From assembly GCA_017644105.1 (NCBI GenBank), contig JAEPMD010000006.1, positions 62,001-126,000 of the forward strand: DNA of 64,000 bases. Direction: 5' to 3'. Shown here piece after piece: positions 1 through 9,036 of this stretch (within the stretch, counting starts at the first letter, position 1; every line of letters starts with the position of its first letter). The notes below the pieces were generated by a model. The model was not told where the DNA came from. It ran no database searches and saw only the letters and a program-made list of their open reading frames with translations. Position numbers and translations under genes: made by a program. The stretch comes from Rhizobiaceae bacterium. Lineage in GTDB: Bacteria > Pseudomonadota > Alphaproteobacteria > Rhizobiales > Rhizobiaceae.

Positions 1-1
1 T

Positions 2-964
2 ATGACAAATAACGCAGCGCTCGCAGCGTTGCAGACAATGCGTTACATAAATATGGAACTCGAAACGACGCAGTCGCGTATTTCTTCGGGTCATAAAGTA
101 GAAACAGCTAAAGACAATTCAGCCTATTGGTCAATCGCAACAACAATGCGTTCTGACAATCAAGCACTTTCAACAGTTCAAGATGCTTTGGGTCTTGGTG
201 CTGCGAAAGTTGATACCGCATATACCGGTATGAACTCTTCGATGGAAGTGGTGTCTGAAATTAAAGCAAAATTGGTGGCAGCTCGTGAACCTGGTGTTGA
301 TAAAGACAAGATCAACAACGAGTTGACAGAACTAAAAAACCAACTTCAAAGCATCTCTGAATCAGCTTCCTTCTCCGGTGAGAATTGGTTGAAGAATGCA
401 GCAACTGCAACGGCTTCAGATAAAGATATTGTTGGTAGTTTCAACCGAGCTGCTGATGGAACAGTTTCTGTCACAAAGTTGAGCGTTGACGTATCAAGCA
501 TGATCTTGATTGATACGGTTGGTGCACAACGCGGGGTGTTAACCGGCGCTTATCTCGGTGCATCACCAAGCGGTACACTTGGCACTGCTGGTGACAACTG
601 GGTCTTGATCGATGTCCCAGCTTCAACCGGTGTGACCACAGCCGTTGGTACGGAAATTACCCTCGACAATACTACAGCTGACAGTGATATCGATGAGATG
701 ATCAGTGTTGTGGATCACATTTACTCTCTTATGACAGATTCAGCTTCTAATCTTGGTGCGGTGAATAAACGTATCGAGATGCAGGAGAGTTTCGTTGGCA
801 AGCTGATGGATTCCATTGATAAAGGTATTGGCCGATTGGTTGATGCGGATATGAATGAAGAATCGACGAGATTGAAAGCACTTCAAACCCAGCAACAGCT
901 AGGTATTCAGGCGCTTTCAATTGCAAACTCTTCCTCACAAAACGTGATGTCACTATTCAGATAG
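2..964 (+). CDS. Flagellin, 5'-incomplete
   Basis: Filament subunit, exported by the flagellar type III apparatus and polymerised outside the cell. Both conserved ends are present: the helical N-terminal D0/D1 region (about residues 1-130) and the C-terminal D1/D0 helix (about 235-320, ending SLFR). The variable centre is only about 100 residues, which is usual for compact rhizobial flagellins. The paralogue at 1224 starts with MTSIM before the same TNNAALAAL stretch, so the real start is probably about four codons before the window edge. The two copies are nearly identical at the ends and differ mostly in the centre, so they look like a tandem duplication. A hairpin terminator follows at 1019. 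Confidence 0.95.
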   Translation: MTNNAALAALQTMRYINMELETTQSRISSGHKVETAKDNSAYWSIATTMRSDNQALSTVQDALGLGAAKVDTAYTGMNSSMEVVSEIKAKLVAAREPGVDKDKINNELTELKNQLQSISESASFSGENWLKNAATATASDKDIVGSFNRAADGTVSVTKLSVDVSSMILIDTVGAQRGVLTGAYLGASPSGTLGTAGDNWVLIDVPASTGVTTAVGTEITLDNTTADSDIDEMISVVDHIYSLMTDSASNLGAVNKRIEMQESFVGKLMDSIDKGIGRLVDADMNEESTRLKALQTQQQLGIQALSIANSSSQNVMSLFR

Positions 965-1018
965 GAAAAAGATTCGATGCACTTGGTGCATTCTTAAAAT
1001 CTTTTACAAAATTAAGAA

Positions 1019-1046
1019 GGTCGCATTTAGATGCGGCCTTTTTTGT
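1019..1046 (+). terminator. Rho-independent terminator after flagellin 1
   Basis: An 8-bp stem (GGTCGCAT at 1019-1026 with ATGCGGCC at 1031-1038, one G-T pair) has a TTAG loop and is followed at once by a run of six T. It separates the two flagellin genes into independent transcripts. Confidence 0.85.
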
Positions 1047-1081
1047 TTTTTAAAATCAATAATTTATTGATCAAACTTGCG

Positions 1082-1100
1082 TTAACCTGACGTTAACCAT
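1082..1100. promoter_or_regulatory. CtrA-type box before flagellin 2
   Basis: TTAA at 1082-1085, seven bases, then TTAACCAT at 1093-1100. This matches the CtrA consensus TTAA-N7-TTAA exactly, and the second half extends to the TTAACCAT form. It lies about 125 bp before the flagellin start, between the terminator of the previous gene and the 5' leader. That CtrA would bind here is inferred from the motif alone. Confidence 0.6.
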
Positions 1101-1204
1101 ACTTGTTTATATTTAATTTACCAACAGAGTACTGAGCACATATTGTTTGCGTCAGTTGCATGAAGCGTAACTCTTGTAGCCTTTTCTGGCATGTCAGCAG
1201 AAAA

Positions 1205-1223
1205 TTGAAGGGGCAATCTTCAA
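1205..1223 (+). promoter_or_regulatory. Hairpin over the flagellin 2 ribosome binding site
   Basis: TTGAAG (1205-1210) and CTTCAA (1218-1223) are perfect complements around the loop GGGCAAT, and the start codon follows directly at 1224. The Shine-Dalgarno-like GAAGGGG is split between stem and loop, so folding would hinder ribosome entry. FlbT, encoded at 13369, belongs to a family known in Caulobacter to act on the flagellin mRNA leader. A link here is inference. Confidence 0.5.
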
Positions 1224-2198
1224 ATGACAAGTATCATGACAAATAATGCGGCGCTTGCTGCATTGCAGACAATGAGATCCATCAATATGGATCTTGAAAT
1301 GACTCAATCTCGGATTTCTTCGGGTTATAAGGTTGAAACAGCCAAAGACAATTCAGCTTATTGGTCAATCGCAACAACAATGCGATCCGACAATCAAGCA
1401 CTTTCAGCAGTTCAAGATGCATTGGGTCTTGGTGCTGCGAAAGTTGATACCGCTTATACTGGTATGAATTCAGCTTTGGATGTTGTGTCCGAAATTAAAT
1501 CAAAATTGGTCGCATCTCGTGAGCCAGGTGTTGATAAAAATAAAATCAACAACGAGCTGACAGAGTTGAAAAACCAGCTTCAAAGTATTTCTGAATCAGC
1601 ATCCTTCTCCGGTGAAAACTGGTTGAAAAACTCAAATACTGCGACCGCTTTGGATAAAGATGTTGTTGGAAGTTTCAACCGCGCGTCAAATGGCACCGTC
1701 TCGGTGACGACTTTGAGCGTAGATGTATCTAACATGATCTTAATTGATACAATTGGCGCGCAACGCGGCTTGTTAACCGGAGCCTATTTAGGTGCCTCCC
1801 CAAGCGGAACGCTTGGTACGGCCGGTGACAACTGGGTCTTGATTGACATTCCAGCCTCAACAGGTGTGACAACCGCCGTCGGCACAGAAATCACAATCAA
1901 CGATACGACGGCTGATGCGGATGTTGATGAGATGATCAGTGTTGTTGATCATATTTTCTCACAGCTTACGCAACAGGCTTCCAATCTCGGTGCAATCAAT
2001 AAACGTATCGAAATGCAGGACAGTTTTGTGGGCAAATTGATGGATTCAATTGATAAAGGCATCGGGCGACTGGTGGATGCCGATATGAATGAGGAATCGA
2101 CCCGACTTAAAGCGCTGCAAACCCAGCAACAATTGGGTGTCCAGGCATTATCGATCGCTAACTCTAGCGCTCAAAACGTCATGCAGTTGTTCCAGTAA
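1224..2198 (+). CDS. Flagellin
   Basis: Filament subunit of 324 residues, full length. The conserved N-terminal coiled-coil region (1-135) and C-terminal helix (240-324, ending MQLFQ) flank a short central domain. It is a close paralogue of the gene at 2. Differences lie mainly in the middle and in scattered substitutions such as the SLMTDS/QLTQQA position near residue 245. The start is chosen from the SD-like GAAGGGG ending nine bases before ATG. The gene has its own leader with a CtrA-type box and an RBS hairpin, and ends before an imperfect terminator at 2278. Confidence 0.97.
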   Translation: MTSIMTNNAALAALQTMRSINMDLEMTQSRISSGYKVETAKDNSAYWSIATTMRSDNQALSAVQDALGLGAAKVDTAYTGMNSALDVVSEIKSKLVASREPGVDKNKINNELTELKNQLQSISESASFSGENWLKNSNTATALDKDVVGSFNRASNGTVSVTTLSVDVSNMILIDTIGAQRGLLTGAYLGASPSGTLGTAGDNWVLIDIPASTGVTTAVGTEITINDTTADADVDEMISVVDHIFSQLTQQASNLGAINKRIEMQDSFVGKLMDSIDKGIGRLVDADMNEESTRLKALQTQQQLGVQALSIANSSAQNVMQLFQ

Positions 2199-2277
2199 TA
2201 GGCACTGAACAACTCTCTGGATTTCTATAATATCTAAAATTCTGCGGAGTGCCGCCGGTCAGCGCATTCTCAGATCA

Positions 2278-2312
2278 AACGACCGCATTGGATTGCCCCC
2301 AATGCGGTCGTT
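2278..2312 (+). terminator. Strong hairpin after flagellin 2
   Basis: A perfect 14-bp stem (AACGACCGCATTGG at 2278-2291 against 2299-2312) with a seven-base loop. No T run follows, so it may act as an mRNA 3'-end stabiliser or a factor-assisted terminator rather than a classical intrinsic one. Confidence 0.65.
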
Positions 2313-2438
2313 CTACGTTCATGTTCGCGCAAGTTTGAAATCCTAAAATGGCAATGAATTTGACGTTGAAATAAGTGCCTAAAAAATTGATAGGAAATTG
2401 ATCTGATTAGGTGCAGAAAATCTATGAGTGAGTAATAG

Positions 2439-3062
2439 ATGAGTTTTGCATTTGCGCAGCATTTGGAAGATTTTGGACAGCCAAAAGGGCTAGCGCCAGT
2501 ATCGATGTTTGAGACGTCGCAGCCAACCGTAGTGACCACTGAACATGAACCAGAAGTCGATATTGAAGCAATAAAATCAGATTCTTATCAGGAAGGTTAC
2601 AAAGCGGCAATCGCTGAATTAGAAGCGCAGCACAAGGCCGCAGAGGAGGCACTTCGTGCAGTTCATGCACAGGAACTTGCTGCTTTAGATGCACAACTTG
2701 GTGACAAGATGGCACAACAGATTGCGGAAAAAGCAAAGCAACAAATAGATGCAAACTGTGAGATGATGTCCCACCAAGTGGGACAGATATTAACCCAGGT
2801 GGTTTCAAGCGAACTCGTCACGCAATCAATCTCGCAACTTAAGGAACTAATACTTGGTGCTTTTGCAGATGATGAGACAGCTCAAATTCGCATCGATGGA
2901 CCAAAGGCCTTGGTTGAAAAATTGCAAGAGGCCGTCGGAGAACACTTTGCAAAAATTGATGCACATACAAATGAGAATATTGAATTGAGCCTTGAGGTTG
3001 ATCAGGCGCTTATGGTGACCCGTCTTCATGAATGGCGCCAGATATTTGGAGATAATTCGTAA
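2439..3062 (+). CDS. FliH-like flagellar export regulator
   Basis: 207 residues. The N-terminus is unstructured and acidic, a long charged helix spans about residues 45-110, and a C-terminal domain spans about 115-205. This is the layout of FliH/SctL proteins, which hold and restrain the export ATPase FliI at the base of the flagellar secretion apparatus. I recognise no catalytic motif. It sits between the flagellins and motB and overlaps the motB start in TAATG, so the two are translationally coupled. Rhizobial clusters often carry an unnamed gene here. The FliH assignment rests on architecture and context, not on a diagnostic motif. Confidence 0.6.
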   Translation: MSFAFAQHLEDFGQPKGLAPVSMFETSQPTVVTTEHEPEVDIEAIKSDSYQEGYKAAIAELEAQHKAAEEALRAVHAQELAALDAQLGDKMAQQIAEKAKQQIDANCEMMSHQVGQILTQVVSSELVTQSISQLKELILGAFADDETAQIRIDGPKALVEKLQEAVGEHFAKIDAHTNENIELSLEVDQALMVTRLHEWRQIFGDNS

Positions 3063-4789
3063 TGGCTGATGAAACATCTACCCATCAAGGGCAAGGTGAA
3101 ATCATTATTGTTAAAAAGGTGCAGGGCGGCGGTGGCGGTCACCACGGTGGCGCCTGGAAAATCGCTTATGCCGACTTTGTGACTGCCATGATGGCATTCT
3201 TTCTTGTGATGTGGCTGATCAATGCGGCCAATGAAGACACAAAGGCATCTGTTGCGAGTTACTTCAACCCGATTAAGTTGACCGATCAGCAACCGTCTGA
3301 AAAAGGCGTGAAAAAAGTTGGTGAAACAGCTGAGGGTGAACAAACATCTGCAAAATCCAAGTCCGAAGGTGAAGAAGAAACAACTGGTGACGGAAAATCA
3401 GATGGCAATCAGGAAACGTCAACTGCGGGCGAAGAATCAGAAAATTCTGAAGCAGACTATTTTGAAAATCCATATGCCGTTTTGGCGGAAATCGTTATGG
3501 AGGCCGCCGAAGAATCCAACATTTCAGAAAAAGGTGACGGAGGCGCGCAAAATTCAGGTTCTGCAACTGGTGCATCGGGTGGTGAAGCTTATCGAGACCC
3601 GTTTGATCCGGATTTTTGGAATAAACAAGTTACCGCAAACCCTGATGCGAGCGCTGCTCCTGAAGGTGCGCTTGAGGGTGGCGCCGAATCCTTACTTGCT
3701 GAAAATACAGGTGAATCTGACCTTGATATGGGTGCAGGTGATGTCTTTGGCAAAACCGCAGGCGCCGGTGATATCGTCGCAAAAGGTGCTGGATTAAGTG
3801 ATCATTATACCGGTGGTGATAAAAGTGGATTATCACCCTTTGATGGTGAGCAGGGCGGCAAAATGCATGACTTTGAAACTGAAGGTCAGCATATCAGTAA
3901 TTTGCCAGATGAAGGCAAAACTTCTGATACGCTTCCACCGGGTGATACACCGGTTGACGAAATTGACCCTACAAAGCTTGCAACTCACTTCAGAGAGGGT
4001 ACGTTAAAACTGGATGACCTTCGTCAGAAAGGTATGAAAAAGCGCCTGTCAGGTGAGGAAGCTGAAGAGCTGCAAAAGCTTGCCAAAAAAGCAAAAGGTG
4101 AAGGTTTAACTGAAGAAGAAAAACGCAAGCTTGATGAATTACGGGCAAAGAATGATGAAGCCAGAAAAGCGGTTATGGAAACTGCTGAAATGGAAAAAAA
4201 CCTGAAAGAGTTTGAGGAGCAGCTGGGTAAGGGCGAATTTTCAGAGGAAGGCAAAGAGTTTATCAAACAGCTCCTCAACAATAGCGATATTGATTTAGCG
4301 CAACTTGAGGCAGAAGATGAAGGTCTTTCCGAGGCTGAAGCCCTTGAAAAACGGATCATGTCAGCATTGGGTGGTAAGCTGGGCAAACTCGCTGAGGGGT
4401 TGGAAGTCTACCCAGCAGAAGGTGGTTTGTTGTTGTCTCTGACGGATCAGCGCAATGTTGGCATGTTCAATGTCGGTTCAGCTATCCCGCGTCGCGAAAT
4501 GATCCTTTTGATGGATGAGATTGGCGAAGTTCTAAACGAGCGAGAAGGTGTCATCGCCATTCGTGGTCACACAGATTCCCGACCCTTCTCATCCGGTGGA
4601 AATGACAACTGGAGATTGTCGATGGCACGGGCGCATAGCGCCTATTTCATGCTCGTTCGAGGCGGCATTCCCGAGGAGCGAATTACCCAAGTATCGGGGT
4701 TTGCGGACCGTCGGCTTAAAACGCCAAATGACCCATATTCTGAGGTCAATAGACGCATCGAAATTCTCATTCAAGCTCAGGGCAGTTAG
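3062..4789 (+). CDS. motB: Flagellar stator protein MotB with a long acidic insert
   Basis: Stator subunit that couples proton flow to torque and anchors the stator to peptidoglycan. A single membrane helix (about residues 33-55) carries Asp38 in [15 protein letters not shown], the counterpart of the proton-binding Asp32 of E. coli. The C-terminal OmpA-like peptidoglycan-binding domain (about 445-575) includes RGHTDSRPF and ends in NRRIEILIQ. Between them lies an unusual stretch of nearly 400 residues: first Gly/Ser/Glu-rich low complexity (about 80-300), then a highly charged coiled-coil-like part (about 310-430). The protein is 575 residues, against about 300-400 for familiar MotB proteins. 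It heads a motB-motC-fliK unit. Confidence 0.93.
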   Translation: MADETSTHQGQGEIIIVKKVQGGGGGHHGGAWKIAYADFVTAMMAFFLVMWLINAANEDTKASVASYFNPIKLTDQQPSEKGVKKVGETAEGEQTSAKSKSEGEEETTGDGKSDGNQETSTAGEESENSEADYFENPYAVLAEIVMEAAEESNISEKGDGGAQNSGSATGASGGEAYRDPFDPDFWNKQVTANPDASAAPEGALEGGAESLLAENTGESDLDMGAGDVFGKTAGAGDIVAKGAGLSDHYTGGDKSGLSPFDGEQGGKMHDFETEGQHISNLPDEGKTSDTLPPGDTPVDEIDPTKLATHFREGTLKLDDLRQKGMKKRLSGEEAEELQKLAKKAKGEGLTEEEKRKLDELRAKNDEARKAVMETAEMEKNLKEFEEQLGKGEFSEEGKEFIKQLLNNSDIDLAQLEAEDEGLSEAEALEKRIMSALGGKLGKLAEGLEVYPAEGGLLLSLTDQRNVGMFNVGSAIPRREMILLMDEIGEVLNEREGVIAIRGHTDSRPFSSGGNDNWRLSMARAHSAYFMLVRGGIPEERITQVSGFADRRLKTPNDPYSEVNRRIEILIQAQGS

Positions 4790-4835
4790 GCGTGTTCATG
4801 GCAAAAACTTCGCTTGATATAAGAAGTGGCAAGGC

Positions 4836-6128
4836 ATGATGAAAAAGTTTAAAAAGAGACTTTTGGTCAGTGCCTTATGCGTAAGCACCCTATTACCAAT
4901 ACAATTGGTTCAAGCTCAGAACTTGGATAGTGCGGCCCCTTTATATACGCTTGTCAGATCGCTTCAATATGTTCAGGACACTGTTATATCGGGTGATTTT
5001 TCTGCGATGGAGATGCAGAGATTCCTGCTTGAACAAGTGGACCGAAAATTAAGAGAAGCGCAGCCTGAAGATTTTGATGACCCGCGAAACGTTGATGCTG
5101 CACTTATATATGCCATGAGTGGTGGCAATCCAAAAACGCTGGATCTTGTTGTGGCGCAAGACAAATATGGTTATTTCGATGAAGAAATAACCGGCATTAT
5201 GCGCGCATATCTCAATGGTCTCATTCCCACGACAAAGAGGCCAATTGAAGAGATTGTTGATGACTACCTTAATACTGCTATCGGGCCTTATGTCGCGTTG
5301 ATTGCTGCGAATGTGAAAGCAGCGGCCAAAGATATCAAATCTGTTGAATTATTTAATCTTGCACGTCTTGTCGCGCCAGGCTCTTTGATTGAGGAAGCTG
5401 CGTTAAGACGTTCTATCCTTATTTCGATAAATCACACCGAATTTGATCAGGCGCTTAGCCTTGCGCATATTTATGCAAGACGATTTAACAAGTCACCCTA
5501 CAATGTGCAATTTTCGCAACTGATCATTGAGATGATTGTACAAAACCTTGATAATATTGATGAAATCCTTGTTGATGAAGTGATTTCATACCTGCCAGTA
5601 AAGCAGCAGAAAGCCATATATCTTCGTATTGCGCGCACCGGTGTTGTGAATGGCAATGATGTCATGGCGATAAAGGCGAGAGAAAAAGCGCATCTATTTG
5701 AGGGTGAGAGAAACGCTTATTACAATATGATGGCCGATCTTTATGCCAGCATCAACGAAATGCCCAAGGGTGAAACGAAGAAACTGCTGGAAGATATTAC
5801 AAATATCAAACGCCGCAGTTTAGCACCCATTGATCGCCCGCTTTATGACGCGGCGATGCTGCTGGCAGAACAAATATTAAGTTTGCCAGACGAGAAAAGC
5901 CTCACACAAGTCATGGAAAGCAATATGGAACGTAAGCTACAAGAAGCTGCGGAACTTAAGTCAGTCAATTTGAAGGAACTCATCGAAACGGGTGTCAACG
6001 AAGAGGGACGCGATGAAATTGAGTTGCCAGGTGACGAGGAATTTGCGGAATATATGCAAGGCAGGTCAACGACGCTCGAAGACGTAGATGCGATGCTTGC
6101 ATTAGAGAGTAAGGATGAAGATAGTTGA
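4836..6128 (+). CDS. motC: Periplasmic motility protein MotC
   Basis: 430 residues with a signal peptide (basic start MMKKFKKR, hydrophobic core to about residue 24, cleavage near VQA-QN). MotC is a periplasmic protein of rhizobial flagellar motors that works with MotB and is needed for rotation. The mature protein is mostly helical and ends in an acidic tail. The gene lies 46 bases after motB and overlaps fliK by four bases (TTGA). Start choice between the two adjacent ATGs at 4836 and 4839 is open. An AAGG lies just upstream. Confidence 0.85.
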   Translation: MMKKFKKRLLVSALCVSTLLPIQLVQAQNLDSAAPLYTLVRSLQYVQDTVISGDFSAMEMQRFLLEQVDRKLREAQPEDFDDPRNVDAALIYAMSGGNPKTLDLVVAQDKYGYFDEEITGIMRAYLNGLIPTTKRPIEEIVDDYLNTAIGPYVALIAANVKAAAKDIKSVELFNLARLVAPGSLIEEAALRRSILISINHTEFDQALSLAHIYARRFNKSPYNVQFSQLIIEMIVQNLDNIDEILVDEVISYLPVKQQKAIYLRIARTGVVNGNDVMAIKAREKAHLFEGERNAYYNMMADLYASINEMPKGETKKLLEDITNIKRRSLAPIDRPLYDAAMLLAEQILSLPDEKSLTQVMESNMERKLQEAAELKSVNLKELIETGVNEEGRDEIELPGDEEFAEYMQGRSTTLEDVDAMLALESKDEDS

Positions 6129-7531
6129 ATAGTATAAGCCCAGCTCTTGCGAGTATGCCCACTCCGGTTAAATCTGGTCAGGGTGTAGAACAAAACTCAA
6201 AACGCGACAATCAAAGTGATGCAAAATTCGAATTGCCCAATAAAAATTCCAAGGGCAAATCAGAAACGGTCGCCAATCAAAATGATAAGGGTGAGGAAAC
6301 CGTTGCAAAAGATAATGCGGTGAAAGCGAACGCCGAACCAGCTGAGGATGCAAAAGCTGTTCGAAATGCTGAAACTGTTTTACTGGAATTGATTAATTCC
6401 TATCAGCCCAAGAATGCTAAAAAATCCGAAGATGCAAATGACGAGGATCAGTTACTTCTTGATGAAGAAATTGACCCAATTGATGAAACCATTGATGCAT
6501 CGGAAGACGATACCAATGTGGCAGGTGTAAATGCGCCTGTTGCCGTCTTGGCGGATCAACCCAGATCAAATGGCGCTCAAAAAGCAAAGCCTAAATCGGC
6601 TTCGGCGGATGGGACTGCAAAATCAGTTGATGTTAAACCAGATGACAATTCAATGAAGGCAGAGAAGCCCGATCAAGATAATTTGTCGTTGAAAGATGCA
6701 AAAATTGCCGATGAGACGGTGAAATCTTCCACTGTTTTAACAAGTGGTCTTCAGGACAAAGACGTGAACGCACGTAGGGAAGTTCAAAACACATCTCTTG
6801 TGAGTGTTGATGGAAAAAAAGCCACAGCTACGGTTCAAGCTGAAAAAGCTATGAGCGACGGTGCAAAGGATCAAGGGTCCAGTCAAAAAGATGATCGTGG
6901 CGCGGCCGCAAATATTTCAATGACGGATAAATCTGGTAACCGCATGGCAGGCGTTGAGGTGCTGGAAGCAAAAACCTTCATTGCACCTTCAAATGCATCC
7001 AATAATGCAAATAATATATCACAAGCAATTTTAAAGTCTCAGCAGATCTCAAGTGCAGCAGCTGCACAAAGTTCGGAACCTGTTTATCAAACAGCGCAGC
7101 CAAAAGCTTTGAATACGCTCAAGATTCAATTAAATCCAGCTGAGCTTGGCGTTGTCACGGCAACGATGAAGTTAAACGGCGACAATCTTCAAGTCCAACT
7201 TCGCGTGGACAATATTGAAGCCTATCGCATGCTCAGTGAAGATAGCTCTTCCATTGTCAAAGCATTGAAAGGCCAAGGTTTTGGAATTGACCAGATCAAT
7301 CTGACGTTGGCCACATCAGATCGCGGAGCCAACCAGCAGCAAGGCAATCCACAAAACGGTCAATCATTTCAATCTCATACGGAGCAAGAGCAGATGAGAA
7401 ATCAAAATGATAGCGATCGAAACAGCAATCCAGAGAATAACAATGGTGCAGAAGGATTGATCCCAGCAAATGAATTGGCGCAATCAGAATCCGGTCAAGA
7501 CGCTACTTATTCTGACGGCGTTTATCTCTAG
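6125..7531 (+). CDS. fliK: Flagellar hook-length control protein FliK (MotD)
   Basis: 468 residues. A long, polar, low-complexity N-terminal part (1-310) serves as the molecular ruler region in this family. The C-terminal Flg_hook domain (about 325-405) carries LKIQLNPAELGVVTATMKL, typical of FliK. It measures hook length and switches export from hook to filament subunits. In rhizobia the gene was first called motD. It probably starts at a TTG that overlaps the motC stop, so translation should be coupled to motC. The 3' end overlaps the next gene by 62 bases in another frame. Confidence 0.85.
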   Translation: MNSISPALASMPTPVKSGQGVEQNSKRDNQSDAKFELPNKNSKGKSETVANQNDKGEETVAKDNAVKANAEPAEDAKAVRNAETVLLELINSYQPKNAKKSEDANDEDQLLLDEEIDPIDETIDASEDDTNVAGVNAPVAVLADQPRSNGAQKAKPKSASADGTAKSVDVKPDDNSMKAEKPDQDNLSLKDAKIADETVKSSTVLTSGLQDKDVNARREVQNTSLVSVDGKKATATVQAEKAMSDGAKDQGSSQKDDRGAAANISMTDKSGNRMAGVEVLEAKTFIAPSNASNNANNISQAILKSQQISSAAAAQSSEPVYQTAQPKALNTLKIQLNPAELGVVTATMKLNGDNLQVQLRVDNIEAYRMLSEDSSSIVKALKGQGFGIDQINLTLATSDRGANQQQGNPQNGQSFQSHTEQEQMRNQNDSDRNSNPENNNGAEGLIPANELAQSESGQDATYSDGVYL

Positions 7532-8048
7532 CATTTCTGTAAATTTAGGATTTGCGAGCGAAACCTGTGAAGAGCATATAATTCAGGCCGCACAGAAATA
7601 TAACATCCCGGTCGGCATCCTTTATTCTGTCGGATTAACAGAGACCGGGAAGAATGGAACACTTCACCCTTTCGCTTTAAACATTGCGGGAAAAGCAGTT
7701 TATGCGCGATCCAACGCCCATGCTATTGAGCTCTTTCATAATGCGAAACAGCGAAATGTGAAGCTAATCGATTTGGGATGCATGCAGATAAATCATCACT
7801 ACCACCACAGCGAGTTCTCATCCTTATCGGCCATGCTTAACCCCAAAACTAATGTTAATTACGCCGCAAAATTCTTAGCGCGATTGAAACGTCGTCATAA
7901 GAATTGGACAATGGCTGTTGCGCGTTATCATGCTGGACCAAATAACAATCCGGCGCACAAACGATATGTCTGCCGGGTGATATCCAATTTAGTGGCAACA
8001 GGCTACGGAAATTGGACCCCTCAAGCGCGCCAATTTTGTCAATCATAA
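7470..8048 (+). CDS. Lytic transglycosylase, SltF-like, exported
   Basis: 192 residues with a signal peptide (positive N-terminus, hydrophobic core residues 11-25, likely cleavage before SETC). The SLT fold is visible: the catalytic Glu in SVGLTETG (about residue 57), LGCMQINHHYHH (about 110-121) and AVARYHAGPNN (about 150). It would cut peptidoglycan so the flagellar rod can pass. The window's FlgJ-like protein at 17973 lacks a muramidase domain, so a separate enzyme is needed. The first 62 bases overlap fliK in another frame. The start fits the signal peptide well, though the nearest SD-like sequence is rather distant. Confidence 0.85.
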   Translation: MNWRNQNPVKTLLILTAFISSISVNLGFASETCEEHIIQAAQKYNIPVGILYSVGLTETGKNGTLHPFALNIAGKAVYARSNAHAIELFHNAKQRNVKLIDLGCMQINHHYHHSEFSSLSAMLNPKTNVNYAAKFLARLKRRHKNWTMAVARYHAGPNNNPAHKRYVCRVISNLVATGYGNWTPQARQFCQS

Positions 8049-8349
8049 CGAGTGCTGTAACACAAGTTGAATTCCCCGCCCTAATTTCGGCATAATTTCA
8101 TTAGATTAACCAGCGTTAAGACATCCAAACAAATAGTTAACGCGGTTTTTTGGCGTTAACCTTTTGTTAATATTAATTTAATCGTCTTGTGTCATTTCGA
8201 GTGACGGCATACTATATATGGTATTTTGGGCGGTTTTATAGTAAATTTTCTATTAAATATTATGGTTAATATAAGGTAATTGTTTGGAAACAGGCAGATT
8301 CGTACCGTGTAATTGTAGAAATTAATAACTACGATTCGGAGGCGGACGA
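8049..8349. other. AT-rich promoter region of rem
   Basis: 301 bases without a convincing gene. It is rich in TTAA words (8106, 8116, 8137, 8156, 8167, 8173, 8178, 8253, 8266), including two overlapping CtrA-type boxes annotated separately. A good SD, GGAGG, ends nine bases before the rem start. I cannot place a -35/-10 pair with confidence. Confidence 0.6.
8156..8181. promoter_or_regulatory. Tandem overlapping CtrA-type boxes before rem
   Basis: TTAA at 8156, 8167 and 8178, each separated from the next by exactly seven bases, giving two overlapping copies of TTAA-N7-TTAA. A further TTAA-N6-TTAA lies at 8106-8119. The boxes are about 170-195 bp before the rem start codon. Binding by CtrA is inferred from the consensus only. 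Confidence 0.6.
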
Positions 8350-9030
8350 ATGATTGTAGTAGTAGACGACAGACAATTAGTAAAAGATGGATATACATCG
8401 CTATTTGGACGCGAGGGTGTTCCATCAGCGAGCTTTGATAGTTCGGAATTTGGCGAATGGGTCAACACAGCGGCAGACGGGGATATCGACGCTGTGGAAG
8501 CCTTCTTGATCGGCCAAGGAAGTGAATCGCTTAATCTTCCAAAAACTATTCGCAGCAGAACGACAGCACCGGTGATCGCGGTAAGCGATTCACCTTCGCT
8601 TGATGCAACACTGGCATTTTATGACAGTGGCGTCGATGATGTTGTACGCAAGCCAGTTCATCCGAAAGAAATTCTAGCACGGGCCGCTGCTATTCGTCGT
8701 CGCCTTAAAGCGTTGAACAATTTCACCGATATTGGACCTATTCGCGTTTATTCAGATGGTCGCGATACGGAAGTGAACAATGAGGTTTTCCCGCTTCCAC
8801 GTCGCGAACGCCGTATCTTGGAATATCTGGTTGCTAATCGCGGCCGCCGTGTGACAAAGCAGCAGATCTTTAATGCGATCTATGGGATCTTTGATGAGGA
8901 TGTTGAGGAAAATGTGGTAGAAAGCCACATCAGCAAGCTTCGGAAGAAACTCCGTAAACGCCTGGACTTCGATCCGATCGATTCAAAGCGCTTCCTTGGA
9001 TACCGCATTGATTGGGCGACAGCCGATTAA
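8350..9030 (+). CDS. rem: Flagellar transcription activator Rem/FtcR
   Basis: 226-residue OmpR-type regulator, the flagellar master regulator of Rhizobiales (Rem in Sinorhizobium, FtcR in Brucella). The N-terminal receiver-like domain (1-115) keeps the acidic pair Asp6-Asp7 and the late Lys in VVRKPVHP. At the end of the third strand, however, it has DAVEAF, so the usual phosphoacceptor Asp appears to be Phe52. The C-terminal winged helix (about 140-225) contains [17 protein letters not shown], the recognition helix. The start follows a clear GGAGG. A terminator at 9061 ends the gene, making it a single transcription unit placed inside the structural genes it would control. Confidence 0.93.
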   Translation: MIVVVDDRQLVKDGYTSLFGREGVPSASFDSSEFGEWVNTAADGDIDAVEAFLIGQGSESLNLPKTIRSRTTAPVIAVSDSPSLDATLAFYDSGVDDVVRKPVHPKEILARAAAIRRRLKALNNFTDIGPIRVYSDGRDTEVNNEVFPLPRRERRILEYLVANRGRRVTKQQIFNAIYGIFDEDVEENVVESHISKLRKKLRKRLDFDPIDSKRFLGYRIDWATAD

Positions 9031-9036
9031 CCTTAG

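Noticed and set aside
4024-4386. A Ser-rich - strand frame of 120 codons inside motB
   Set aside because: It mirrors the Glu/Lys-rich repetitive insert of MotB and has no separate signals.
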